Origin: JARRON01 sp037383845
GTDB taxonomy: Bacteria; Pseudomonadota; Gammaproteobacteria; Steroidobacterales; XN24
Reading direction: 5' to 3'
Assembly: GCA_037383845.1 (NCBI GenBank)
Contig: JARRON010000049.1
Coordinates: 1-13,972 of the forward strand
DNA length: 13,972 nt
Below, piece by piece: positions 6,324-13,972 of this stretch (positions are counted from its first letter, which is position 1; every line of letters begins with the position of its first letter). The notes below the pieces were generated by a model. It made no database searches and was not told the DNA's origin. It saw only the letters and a list, made by a program, of their open reading frames with translations. The translations under genes and the position numbers were made by a program.

Positions 6324-6356
6324 AGTGCCACTCTAGCCAGCAGGGAGATGGCTGCA

Positions 6357-6385
6357 TTGTTCCTGCCCGGCCTAAGTTTTGTTAT
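6357..6385 (+). promoter_or_regulatory. Predicted sigma-70 promoter of the AraC-type regulator
   Basis: TTGTTC (6357-6362) and TGTTAT (6380-6385) are separated by exactly 17 bp and lie in an unusually AT-rich patch for this window. The expected transcription start is near 6391-6393, only 3-5 nt before the chosen ATG at 6396, so the transcript would be leaderless or nearly so. This fits the absence of a Shine-Dalgarno sequence there. Confidence 0.5.
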
Positions 6386-6395
6386 TTTCGGCCAC

Positions 6396-7439
6396 ATGAG
6401 CCCGGAACCGGCATTTTCGCGGGGTGAGGACCTCCGTCCTGCCACTGGCGTGCGCGTTCTCGCCGAGGTCCTCCGGGACGTCGGCCAGGACCCGCGCCCC
6501 CTGCTTGCGCGATGCGGCCTGCCCGCGGACCTCCGGCAGCTGGGCGCCGGCGTCTCTCCGTCGCAACACATGACGTTCATCCGCGCTTCCCTGGCGGCCA
6601 CCGGCCGCCCCGACCTCGGCCTGGTCGTCGGCCAGCGACACCGGCTTCCCATGTTCGGATTCTGGGGACTTGCCCTGGCCACCAGCCCGAATCTGGGCAG
6701 CGCTGCACGCATCGGGATCCAGTATGCGGACCTCACCCACACGCTGTTGCGCTGGAGCTTCCGCCGGGGCGGACGCCTGGCTTCCCTGGCCATGCGGCCG
6801 GCGCGTCCCCTGGATGACCTGGAGACGTACCTGGTCGAAGCGGACGCCACCGCGGTGGCCACCCTGCTCAGAGACCTCCTGGGCCGCTCGACGGTCCTGA
6901 GCGAGGCCCGCTTCGCCTATCCTGCGCCGGGCTGGCGGGACGCCTACGGCGAAGCCTTTGCGTGTCCGGTGGTGTTCGGTGCGCCGCGTCACGAGCTGAT
7001 GGTCGCGACTTCCATGCTGGAAGCGCCGCTTCCGGGCAGCGATCCGCTGACCGCGGCCACCGCGGAGGCGGAGTGCCGCAGGCTTCTCCACCGGCTTGGC
7101 CCGGGCGGGGGGCTGACCACGCGCCTGCGGCGACTCCTGCTGGCCAGCGGGGGCGGCCTGCCGAGCCAGGCGCGGGCTGCCGACGCCCTGTGCGTGTCGG
7201 AACGCACGCTTCGCCGCCGCCTGGGCGAGGAGGGTACGAGCTTTCGCAAAGTGGCCGACGGCGTGCGCTTCGAACTGGTCAGCGGCTACCTTCGCGATAC
7301 GTCCCTGCCCCTGGAGGAGATTGCCGCACGGACCGGATTCAGCGACGCTGCCAATCTCTCCCATGCCTTCCGCCGCTGGACCGGCCAGACGCCGGGAGGA
7401 TGGCGCCAGGCCGCACACGAAGCCGGTGAGGGCGATTGA
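6396..7439 (+). CDS. AraC/XylS-family transcriptional regulator (N-terminal Arabinose_bd-like domain)
   Basis: A 347-residue DNA-binding regulator. The N-terminal part (about 17-205) resembles the effector-binding domain of the OruR/VirS/GbdR-like group, with the early pattern VLAEVLRDVGQDPRPLLARCGL followed by a helical and beta region. The C-terminal part (about 240-338) is an AraC-type double helix-turn-helix: QARAADALCVSERTLRRRL (258-276) and LEEIAARTGFSDAANLSHAF (306-325), then RRWTGQTPGGWR, a typical ending. It is divergent from the operon with alkB and probably controls it in response to an alkane or a product; AlkR of Acinetobacter is an AraC/XylS-type alkane regulator and gives precedent. 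Direct evidence for the ligand is lacking. The start is moderately sure: no Shine-Dalgarno precedes ATG 6396, and upstream in-frame starts lack good sites too. A second gene follows after 2 nt. Confidence 0.88.
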   Translation: MSPEPAFSRGEDLRPATGVRVLAEVLRDVGQDPRPLLARCGLPADLRQLGAGVSPSQHMTFIRASLAATGRPDLGLVVGQRHRLPMFGFWGLALATSPNLGSAARIGIQYADLTHTLLRWSFRRGGRLASLAMRPARPLDDLETYLVEADATAVATLLRDLLGRSTVLSEARFAYPAPGWRDAYGEAFACPVVFGAPRHELMVATSMLEAPLPGSDPLTAATAEAECRRLLHRLGPGGGLTTRLRRLLLASGGGLPSQARAADALCVSERTLRRRLGEEGTSFRKVADGVRFELVSGYLRDTSLPLEEIAARTGFSDAANLSHAFRRWTGQTPGGWRQAAHEAGEGD

Positions 7440-7441
7440 CC

Positions 7442-8377
7442 ATGTACACCCTCGAAAACCTGCTGGCCTCCTTCGCCCTCGCCGGGCTGCTGCTTTCGGC
7501 AGTCATCACCTATCTGAAGATCAACAAGATCTGGAGCCGCAAGCACCACAGGGAAGTGGCTGAAAGCATCTCCATCACCGCGGCCCTGCTAAGCCTGTTC
7601 ACGACGCTGCCGTTTCTCGTCAAGTTCCTCGTCGTGGACAAGGACTTCGTGGCTGCCGGCCGGTTCATGCTCAGCCTGGCCGGTTTTTTCGTCTTCTTCC
7701 TGGTCGGTATCGGGCTATGGGTGGCCCGGGACGAGCGGCGCAACCTGTGGTCGCTGCTGATGCGGTCGCTCAACATGGAACGGACCGAGATGGGCTACCT
7801 GGTGCGCTCCCTGACCTCGCCCCGGGAAGCCCGCCCCGTGCTCCGCCTGCTGCAGGCGCTGGCCTGCGCCGACGACGAACTGGATCCGCGGGAGCGGGAC
7901 ATCGTCGAGCAGGTGGCGCGCTCCCTGGGCGTCGAGCCGGACTCCATCCTCAATACAGAAGCGCCGGACCTGGAAGCCGGCCGGGCGGCTTTCGGCGACT
8001 TCCTGGACCTCAATCCTGCCCAGGAGCGCGTGGCCAAGGTGCTGGACCTGGCCAGGATGCTGGTTCGGGTCGACAAGGTGATCTCTTCCGAGGAAAAGAC
8101 CCTGCTGGCGGAAATCGAGATGATGGCCCGGGCCCGGAAGCAGGGCCTGGAGCCCCGCTGGGAGGTGCTGCTGGTGCCCCAGGACCCTGAGGAGCAGGCC
8201 CTCATCAAGTCCCGGCTGCCGGATGCCGAGCCGGTGCGGCGGGGCGGGGGGACGGTCTACGTGGCGTCTGCCTTCCACTCCGACGGCTTCGCGAGGGCGG
8301 CCTGCGAACCCTGGCGGAAGCTCGACATCTTCGCCACCGTCGAGCCGACCGGCGCACCGCCCAGCCAGCTGCCCTAG
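7442..8377 (+). CDS. Membrane-anchored protein with TerB-like domain
   Basis: A 311-residue protein. Three hydrophobic segments (about 5-24, 44-64 and 75-95) anchor it in the inner membrane; basic residues around 26-37 and 96-101 suggest cytosolic loops. Residues about 128-232 look like a TerB/DjlA-type helical domain: LLQALACADDELDPRERDIVEQVARSLGV is matched by a second half LARMLVRVDKVISSEEKTLLAEI, with the acidic residues that bind metal in TerB. The C-terminal region (about 240-305) contains VYVASAFHSDGFARAACEPW and is not recognised. The ATG lies 2 nt after the regulator's stop, with GAGG about 10 nt upstream, so the pair is probably co-transcribed and coupled. TerB-like domains occur in tellurite, phage and envelope-stress contexts; its role beside an alkane locus is unknown. 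Confidence 0.8.
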   Translation: MYTLENLLASFALAGLLLSAVITYLKINKIWSRKHHREVAESISITAALLSLFTTLPFLVKFLVVDKDFVAAGRFMLSLAGFFVFFLVGIGLWVARDERRNLWSLLMRSLNMERTEMGYLVRSLTSPREARPVLRLLQALACADDELDPRERDIVEQVARSLGVEPDSILNTEAPDLEAGRAAFGDFLDLNPAQERVAKVLDLARMLVRVDKVISSEEKTLLAEIEMMARARKQGLEPRWEVLLVPQDPEEQALIKSRLPDAEPVRRGGGTVYVASAFHSDGFARAACEPWRKLDIFATVEPTGAPPSQLP

Positions 8378-8448
8378 CCGGCGATTGCCCAGCGCCCCGG
8401 TCGGCTCGAAGGCGCACTCGTAGCCGAACACCGCCGGCGATGAGCCTT

Positions 8449-8476
8449 GCAGCCTTGGCCCGGGTCACCGGGCTGC
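8449..8476. terminator. Imperfect GC-rich stem between convergent genes
   Basis: Inside the 144-bp gap between convergent stops, GCCCGG (8458-8463) pairs with CCGGGC (8468-8473) over a GTCA loop; alternatively GCAGCC (8449-8454) pairs with GGCTGC (8471-8476). There is no T-run, so intrinsic termination is doubtful. Nothing else is seen in the gap. Confidence 0.3.
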
Positions 8477-8521
8477 GGCGCCTGGCCATCCGGTGGTTTC
8501 GACAGTCCGGCGAAAAAGCCA

Positions 8522-9955
8522 CTAGGGGAGCGGTGGCTCGAAGACTTCCCATCCGCCGCCGAGGGCCTTGTACAGCGCGGCCAGCCGCACCAGCACGCGG
8601 GTTTCGCTGCGGGCAAGCTGATCATCGATCTCGGTCTGCCGACGCTCGGCGTCGATCACTGTGAGCAGGTCCGACAGTCCCTGCTCGTGGAGCCCCGACG
8701 CGATGGTGGCCGCTTTCGCGCCGGCCTCCGCAGCCACGCTGAGGCGATCCGCGGTTTGCCGCTCTTCGCCGTAGAGAATGAGCGCGGTTTCGGCGTCTTC
8801 CAGCGCCGCCAGCACGGCCTGCTCGTAGGCAGCCACGGCCGCCTCCTGCCGGGCTCCGGCAGCCTCGATGCCCGCGCTGATGGCACCGCCGCTGAACACC
8901 GGCCAGCGGATGGAGGGCCCCAGGCTCCACAGCCCTGCGCCGCCGTCAAACAGGTCGGAGAAACGGCCTGCCTCCCGGCCGGCAGAACCGGTCAGGAAGA
9001 ATCGCGGGAAGCGGTCCGCCTCCGCCACGCCAACGCCGGCGGTCGCCGCAGCCAGCGCACGCTCCGCAGCGCGCACGTCGGGCCGGCGCCGCAGGAGGTC
9101 CGAGCGCAGCCCCGTGGGCACGACTTCAGGCACGTGCGGCAGCGGCACCTCTGCCAGCAGTTCGTCCAGGAAGGTTCCCGGCGGCTGCCCCGCCAGCACG
9201 GCCAGCCGGTAGGCCGACGCACGGACCTGGCCTCGCAGCGCCGGCACCAGGGCCCGGGTCGCTTCCAGCTGGGCCCGGGCGCTTGCGACGTCCAGTTCCC
9301 GGCCGAGCCCGGCACGCCGGCGGCCCTCCACGATAGCGAGCGTCCGCTCCTGGAGCCGGGTGTTCTTGCCGGCCAGCGCCAGCCTGCGCTGGCTGCCCCG
9401 GAGCTCGGCGTAGTTGCGCACCACCTCGGCGATCACCGCCAGGCGCAGGGCGCGGGCTTCCTCCGCCGCCTGCATTTCGGCGGCCTCCGCGGCTTCCACC
9501 CGCCGCCGGGTCCCGCCGAAGATGTCGATCTCCCAGGCGGCGTCGAAGCCGGCCTGCCACAGCTCGCCGTAGGGTTCCACCACACCGGCTTCGACCAGCG
9601 GCCCGCCGCCGGTGGGCGACTCCTCCGAGATCCGGTAGCGGGCGCCGCCGGCGCTCACGTCCACCTGGGGAAACAGGCCAGCGGCGGCGGCGCTGCGCAG
9701 CGCCCGGGCCTCCCGGACTCTCGCCTGTGCCACGGCCAGGTCCCGGTTCGAGGCAACGGCCTGGTGCACAAGGCGCGACAATGTCGGGTCTTCCAGGGCT
9801 TCCCACCAGGCCACCTCCGGGACGCCACCCGGTTCGGTGCCGGCGGGCGCCGACAGCCAGGTCTCCTCCACCGGCACCTCCGGGGCCACGTAGTCCGGCC
9901 CGACAGCGCAGCCGGCCACGGCCACGCAGGCGGCGAGGCAGGCGAGGGATCTCAT
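8522..9955 (-). CDS. RND efflux outer-membrane channel lipoprotein (OprM/NodT family)
   Basis: A 477-residue outer-membrane factor that forms the exit duct of a tripartite efflux pump. The signal peptide ends in a lipobox VAGC (Cys16), followed by AVGPDYVAPEVPV, the hallmark N-terminus of OprM/NodT proteins. Two outer-membrane-efflux repeats follow (about 58-250 and 280-470), each with long alpha-helical heptad-like stretches; LRSDLLRRRPDVRAAE (about 283-298) is the conserved mid-protein motif. The ATG overlaps the TGA of the pump gene by 4 bp (ATGA), pointing to translational coupling. The frame stays open upstream through the end of the pump gene, but the lipobox fixes the start here. It is last in the operon, with no clear terminator beyond it. 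Confidence 0.95.
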   Translation of the reverse strand: MRSLACLAACVAVAGCAVGPDYVAPEVPVEETWLSAPAGTEPGGVPEVAWWEALEDPTLSRLVHQAVASNRDLAVAQARVREARALRSAAAAGLFPQVDVSAGGARYRISEESPTGGGPLVEAGVVEPYGELWQAGFDAAWEIDIFGGTRRRVEAAEAAEMQAAEEARALRLAVIAEVVRNYAELRGSQRRLALAGKNTRLQERTLAIVEGRRRAGLGRELDVASARAQLEATRALVPALRGQVRASAYRLAVLAGQPPGTFLDELLAEVPLPHVPEVVPTGLRSDLLRRRPDVRAAERALAAATAGVGVAEADRFPRFFLTGSAGREAGRFSDLFDGGAGLWSLGPSIRWPVFSGGAISAGIEAAGARQEAAVAAYEQAVLAALEDAETALILYGEERQTADRLSVAAEAGAKAATIASGLHEQGLSDLLTVIDAERRQTEIDDQLARSETRVLVRLAALYKALGGGWEVFEPPLP

Positions 9956-12900
9956 GCCGCCCGCCCCCGGCCGAAAAGCAGCGTGTATACCGCCGGTGTG
10001 AACCACAGGGACAGCAGCATGGAGAACCCGACGCCGCCGGCGATGACAACCGCCAGCGGGGGCCAGAACTCGCCGCCGGTGAAAAACAGCAGGGGCAGGA
10101 ATCCGCCGATCGTGGTCAGGGTCGTGGAGACGATGTGCCGGGTCGCCCCGGTGGTCTCCTCCACCACCGCCTCGGGGTCGCCGCGCCGGGCGGCCGGGTT
10201 CGCCCGGATCGCCGCCAGCACGACGATGCTGCCGTTGATGGCCACGCCGATGAGTCCGGCCGAGCCCAGGATGGGATTGAAGCCGATGTCGTAGCCGGAC
10301 AGCCACAGCGACAACATGCCAAGGCCGACCGACATGACAGCCACGGCGCCGATGATCCCCGCCAAGGTGAAGCTGCGGAACGACAGCACGACCGTGGCGA
10401 TCATGAGCACCAGGAGCACCGGGAGATACGTGACCAGGAGGGCAATGGCTTCGGCGCTTTCCTCGCTGTCCCCGGCCACCTCCAGCCGGTAACCTGGCGG
10501 AAGCTGAAATCCCGAGGCCTCCAGGGCGTCCAGCACCTGCCTGGTCTTCTCGATGGGCAGGGTATCGGGCCCCACGTAGCCGAACACGTTGTTCACCCGC
10601 TGGCCGTTGAAGCGGGTGATGCTGGAAAGCTCCGGCTCCAGGGACATCTCGCCCAGGGCTGCGCCAGGCACCCACTCCCGCCCGGAAGGCGTGACGAAGG
10701 GCATGGCCGCCACCGCGTCGAGAGAGCCCCGCTCCGCACCCGCCCAGCGCACGCGTACGGGCAGCTCTTCCAGGTCCTCCAGCACCGACCCGCCGACCCG
10801 GCCTTCCAGGCTTCCCTGCATCTGCGCGGCCAGGTCGGCCAGCTGCAGGCCGGCCCGGCGGGCGGCCATCTCGTCGGCGCGAAACCAGAGCTTCGGCTCG
10901 CCGCCGGTGACGGTGGCGCGCGTGTGCAGGATTCCCGGCACCTGGTGCATGACCCCGCGCAACTCTTCACCGAGGCGGTCCAGCTCGCCAAGACCCGGTC
11001 CCAGCAGGCGGAAAGCCACCGGCGCCTCCACGGGCGGACCCTGGCCGAACGGCATGACGATGGCCTGGGCTTCCGGAAAGGCCTCGTCCAGGACCGCCTG
11101 CAGTTCCGGCACCAGCCTTCGGGCGGCCCCGGCACTCTCGGCGAGCACGATCCCGTTGGCGTAGGCAGGGTTGTTGTCCTGGATGCGAACCGCGTTGTAG
11201 TAGACCGTCGGGAAGCTGCCCCCGATCAGCCAGTCCACCTTGCGAACGCCTTCCCGGGCAAGGATCAGGTCTTCGGCCCGTCGAGCCACGTCTGCGGTCC
11301 GCCCGATGGAGGCGTCCCGGGGCATCCAGATTTCCACCTCGAACTGGTCCCGGTCGGCCGGCGGGAAGAACTGGTTGTCCAGGGTCGAGGCGAGGACGAA
11401 TCCGGCAGCCGGCAGCACCAGGGCGGCCATCACGGTCATGCCGGGGCGCCGGAGGGAGGCCTGCAGCCAGCGCCGGTAGGAGCGGCCCAGGTGCGGCAGG
11501 TGCAGGCCTTCCCACCACCAGGCAGCGTCAGGGCCGTGCTCCCCCACCCTGAGGAACCGGCCGGCCAGGGCGGCAATCACGGTGAGGGAGACGGCAAAGG
11601 AGGCAGCCAGGGCCAGCACGACCGCGATGGCCACGGGGCCGATGAAGTCGCCGATGTTCCCGGGAAGCAGGAAGATGGGCATGAAGCCCAGGATGGTCGT
11701 CAGCGTAGAAGCCAGAAGGGGGACGAACAGGTGACGCACGGACTCGGACACTGCCGTTGGGCGGTCCTTGCCGGCGGCACGCCGGCGGTGCACCTCGTCG
11801 GTGATGACGATGGCGTTGTCGATCAACAGCCCGATGGCGATGATCAGCCCGAAGATCGTCATCTGGTGGATCTGCTGGCCGAAGAACGCCAGCCCGAACA
11901 GCGCGGCGCCTGCGGACAGTGGAAGGGCACTGCCGACGATCAGGGCGGCCCGCCAGCCCATCCCCACCAGCACGACCAGCATGACGACCAGGGAGCCCGC
12001 GAGGAGGTTGCCGCCGAGCTGGCCCAGCCGGGCTTCCGTGTAGCCGCTCTGGTCGAAGACGGTAGCCACGATCACCCCGCTTCCGTCGAACTCGCGGGCG
12101 TAATCAGCGACGATGGCCCGGGCCTGCCGGGCCCAGACGTCCACCCGGACGTCCTTGTTCACCCGGGCTGCCACGAACACGGTCCGCCGCCCGTCGCTGT
12201 AAGCGATCTCGCCGGGCGGCTCCCGCCAGCCCCGCTCCACGTCAGCGACGTCGCCCACGGTGACCGGGCTGCCCGCAGCGTCTTCTCCGATCGGCACGGA
12301 GGCAACGCGGCCTACGGAATCGAGCTCGCCACCGACCTCAAGCAGAAGATCCCGCTCCCCGGTGCGGAGCACGCCTGCCGGGTTCTTGACGTCCGCAGCG
12401 GACAACCGGGATGCAACCACCTCCGGCGACATGCCAAGGGCCGCCAGGCGCGCCGGGTACACGGTCACCCCGACCTCCTCCTCCGGCTCGCCGAACAGGT
12501 GCACGAATTCCGTCCCGTTCACCGTCCGCAGCCGGTCGGCCAGGTCCTCGGACAGCCGGTTGAGTACGCCGAGGGCCGCCGGCCCGTCGGGTTCCCACTC
12601 CAGCCCGGCAATGAGCGAGTAGGCGACCGCCCCCCGCTGGTCGTCGAACACCGGCTGCAGGGCGCTGGCGGGCAGGTCCCGGCGGGCGTCGCTGAGCTTG
12701 TCCCGGATCTTGGAGAAAACCTCCTCGTTGTTGGTGTCGTCGATGGTCTCCCGAAGCTCCACGATGATGAAGGAGATGCCGGACCGGGACGTAGAGCGAA
12801 TCTCCTTGATCTCCGGGATCTCCTCCAGGCGGTCCTCGAGCTTCTCCGTGACGAGTGCCTCCACCCGGGCGGCGGATGCGCCGGGCAGAAGGGTCACGAT

Positions 12901-13053
12901 GATGGGGTTCCGCAGCGCGATCCGGGGGTCCTCGATGCGGGGCAGGTTCATCAGCGCCGAGGTGCCCGCGACCAGCAGGATCGCGATCGTCAGCAGCAGC
13001 AGGTGCCCGTTACGATAAAACAGCGTTGTCAGCCGATGGGAGTCGTCGTTCAC
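9952..13053 (-). CDS. RND efflux transporter, inner-membrane permease subunit
   Basis: A 1033-residue proton-driven pump of the RND superfamily. The topology is standard: a first membrane helix (about 16-36), a large periplasmic loop (about 37-345), six helices (about 346-500, with one more at 538-556), a second periplasmic loop (about 557-868) and five helices to the C-terminus. The helix-4 motif reads GLIIAIGLLIDNAIVITDEV, with Asp412 where AcrB has Asp407 but Asn413 in place of Asp408. The helix-10 segment GLIGVAINGSIVVL lacks the lysine equivalent to AcrB Lys940. It therefore belongs to the RND set with a reduced relay network rather than the AcrB type. The substrate is unknown; hydrophobic compounds or drugs are likeliest. 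The start is GTG 13053, 6 nt after the adaptor's stop, with GGAG inside the end of the adaptor gene. Confidence 0.95.
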   Translation of the reverse strand: MNDDSHRLTTLFYRNGHLLLLTIAILLVAGTSALMNLPRIEDPRIALRNPIIVTLLPGASAARVEALVTEKLEDRLEEIPEIKEIRSTSRSGISFIIVELRETIDDTNNEEVFSKIRDKLSDARRDLPASALQPVFDDQRGAVAYSLIAGLEWEPDGPAALGVLNRLSEDLADRLRTVNGTEFVHLFGEPEEEVGVTVYPARLAALGMSPEVVASRLSAADVKNPAGVLRTGERDLLLEVGGELDSVGRVASVPIGEDAAGSPVTVGDVADVERGWREPPGEIAYSDGRRTVFVAARVNKDVRVDVWARQARAIVADYAREFDGSGVIVATVFDQSGYTEARLGQLGGNLLAGSLVVMLVVLVGMGWRAALIVGSALPLSAGAALFGLAFFGQQIHQMTIFGLIIAIGLLIDNAIVITDEVHRRRAAGKDRPTAVSESVRHLFVPLLASTLTTILGFMPIFLLPGNIGDFIGPVAIAVVLALAASFAVSLTVIAALAGRFLRVGEHGPDAAWWWEGLHLPHLGRSYRRWLQASLRRPGMTVMAALVLPAAGFVLASTLDNQFFPPADRDQFEVEIWMPRDASIGRTADVARRAEDLILAREGVRKVDWLIGGSFPTVYYNAVRIQDNNPAYANGIVLAESAGAARRLVPELQAVLDEAFPEAQAIVMPFGQGPPVEAPVAFRLLGPGLGELDRLGEELRGVMHQVPGILHTRATVTGGEPKLWFRADEMAARRAGLQLADLAAQMQGSLEGRVGGSVLEDLEELPVRVRWAGAERGSLDAVAAMPFVTPSGREWVPGAALGEMSLEPELSSITRFNGQRVNNVFGYVGPDTLPIEKTRQVLDALEASGFQLPPGYRLEVAGDSEESAEAIALLVTYLPVLLVLMIATVVLSFRSFTLAGIIGAVAVMSVGLGMLSLWLSGYDIGFNPILGSAGLIGVAINGSIVVLAAIRANPAARRGDPEAVVEETTGATRHIVSTTLTTIGGFLPLLFFTGGEFWPPLAVVIAGGVGFSMLLSLWFTPAVYTLLFGRGRAA

Positions 13054-13059
13054 GGCGAA

Positions 13060-13972
13060 TCACTCCGCCACTGTCACGCGGACGAGCTGCCCCTGGGTGA
13101 CACGCTGCAGGCCGTCGGCGGCGACGAGGTCGCCGTTGGCGATCGCGCCCTGCACGTAGGCCCGGTCTCCTTCCTGGTGGACGATCTGCACCAGGCGGCG
13201 CTCCAGGCGATGAGTGGCGCCGTCCGGCACCTCGCCTTCCGGCACCGCTTCCGCGACGAACACTGACCACAGGCCCCGGCTGGACTCCGCCAGCGCGCCG
13301 ACGGGCACCCACAGGCCCTGCGCCTCGATGCGACGCGTCAGGAGCAACCGGGCCAGGTCTCCCGGCACCACCGGCGCGTCCGCGGGCATCTGGAGGATAA
13401 CGTCCACGGTTCTGGCTCTGGGATCGCGCACCGGCAGAACCGCCCGGACCGTGGCCTGCAGGGTGACGCCACCGGCTTCCACCGGGACCAGCTGCCCGGG
13501 CGAGAGAGACGGGACGGTATCCCCTGCCACGCCGACCCGCACTTCGGGCGCGGCTCGCTCCACCAGGGAGAGCACCGGCTGGCCGGGCGCGACCACCTGG
13601 CCTTCGTCCGCCCGGCGGGCCACGACGACAGCGTCCCACGGGGCGGCGAGGCGGGATTTCGCCAGGTCCACGCGAACGGAGGCCAGCCGGCTGTCCGCCA
13701 GGGCCAGGGCGGCCTCCAGCGACGCCACCCGCTGGCGGGCCTGGTCGACCTCCTGCTCGGAAACCCCCTCGAAGCCCGCCGCCGCCTCCACCCGCACCAG
13801 GGTGGCCCGCGCCAGTTCGAGGTCCGCCCTGGCCTGGGCGAGACCGGCTTCCAGCTCGCCGAGCCGGGCCTGCAGGCGGGCATCGTCCAGCCGGGCCAGC
13901 CGGTCTCCGCCGTCGACCCTGTCGCCCTCTTCCACGAACACTTCAGCCACCGTGCCGGCCAGCTCGAAGCCC
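13060..13972 (-). CDS. RND efflux periplasmic adaptor (membrane fusion protein), 5' truncated
   Basis: The last 303 residues of an HlyD/AcrA-type adaptor that links the pump to the outer-membrane channel; signal peptide and start lie beyond the window. Visible order: first lipoyl half GFELAGTVAEVFVEEGDRV (1-19), an alpha-helical hairpin rich in Ala, Leu, Arg and Glu (about 28-105), the second lipoyl half LAAPWDAVVVARRADEGQVV (108-127), then beta-barrel and membrane-proximal domains (about 140-303). The hairpin is short, about 35-40 residues per arm, as in many gammaproteobacterial RND adaptors. The stop is at 13060-13062, just before the pump's GTG. As first gene of the operon, its promoter and any linked regulator lie outside the window. 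Confidence 0.93.
   Translation of the reverse strand, partial: GFELAGTVAEVFVEEGDRVDGGDRLARLDDARLQARLGELEAGLAQARADLELARATLVRVEAAAGFEGVSEQEVDQARQRVASLEAALALADSRLASVRVDLAKSRLAAPWDAVVVARRADEGQVVAPGQPVLSLVERAAPEVRVGVAGDTVPSLSPGQLVPVEAGGVTLQATVRAVLPVRDPRARTVDVILQMPADAPVVPGDLARLLLTRRIEAQGLWVPVGALAESSRGLWSVFVAEAVPEGEVPDGATHRLERRLVQIVHQEGDRAYVQGAIANGDLVAADGLQRVTQGQLVRVTVAE

Noticed and set aside
6315..6330. Possible sigma-54 promoter (TGGCAC, minus strand) for the leftward alkB-containing operon
   Set aside because: The -24-like TGGCAC is followed at the correct distance by GTAT, not TTGC, and the invariant GC at -12 is absent.
8447..10294. 615-codon plus-strand frame antisense to the outer-membrane channel gene
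   Set aside because: Compositionally biased translation without domains; the opposite strand has a lipobox and OprM-type motifs.
9956..10675. Upstream extension of the outer-membrane channel frame
   Set aside because: It overlaps the pump gene in another frame; the lipobox and AVGPDY motif fix the start at 9955.
9727..13266. Very long open frame (about 1179 codons) on the plus strand, antisense to the RND pump
   Set aside because: Its translation is rich in Gly, His, Gln, Arg and Pro with low complexity, as expected for the complement of a GC-rich gene, while the minus strand encodes a full-length recognisable pump in an operon.
1..13972. tRNA/rRNA genes, CRISPR arrays, insertion sequences, phage genes
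   Set aside because: No cloverleaf-like sequences, regularly spaced repeats, transposase motifs or terminal inverted repeats were seen; all large open regions are explained by the ten genes listed.

Overview
The window is GC-rich proteobacterial DNA, most likely from a gammaproteobacterium of the Xanthomonadales/Chromatiales/marine type. This placement is inferred from gene content: secreted subtilases with a C-terminal module often seen in Vibrio/Alteromonas/xanthomonad proteases, an AlkB alkane hydroxylase, an AraC-type regulator, an RND efflux operon, and Shine-Dalgarno-led genes. There are ten protein genes. Two are cut by the window edges. I see no RNA genes, transposons or CRISPR arrays.

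Layout. (1) 2-157 (+) is the 3' end of an acidic protein of unknown function. (2) 254-2314 (-) and 2715-4079 (+) are two divergent secreted S8 serine peptidases. Both have signal peptides, propeptides and complete catalytic residues, but their architectures differ. The 400-bp gap between them holds a perfect CRP-type palindrome (2417-2432), placed almost ideally for a class II promoter of the leftward gene. (3) 4145-6285 (-) reads as a membrane protein, then alkB, then a small lipoprotein; the last two touch at a TAGTG stop/start. (4) Divergent from this, an AraC/XylS-type regulator (6396-7439, +) is followed 2 nt later by a membrane protein with a TerB-like domain (7442-8377, +). (5) 8522-13972 (-) is a complete-order RND efflux operon: periplasmic adaptor (5' end missing), inner-membrane pump, outer-membrane lipoprotein channel, with a 6-nt gap and a 4-bp overlap at its junctions.

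How the parts may work together. The peptidase pair looks like a protein-scavenging unit under cAMP-CRP/Clp-type control. The central block looks like an alkane-oxidation locus: AlkB hydroxylates medium/long-chain alkanes at the membrane, its neighbours are membrane or envelope proteins of unknown role, and the divergent AraC-type protein is the obvious candidate regulator. No rubredoxin or rubredoxin reductase lies in the window, so AlkB must draw electrons from proteins encoded elsewhere. The RND operon would export hydrophobic compounds. Whether it belongs functionally with alkane metabolism or is only adjacent cannot be read from the sequence.

The least familiar parts are the alkB-coupled lipoprotein, the 152-residue membrane protein upstream of alkB, and the AraC/TerB-like gene pair. 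Terminators are clear after the second peptidase (stem plus T7) and plausible between the first two genes.
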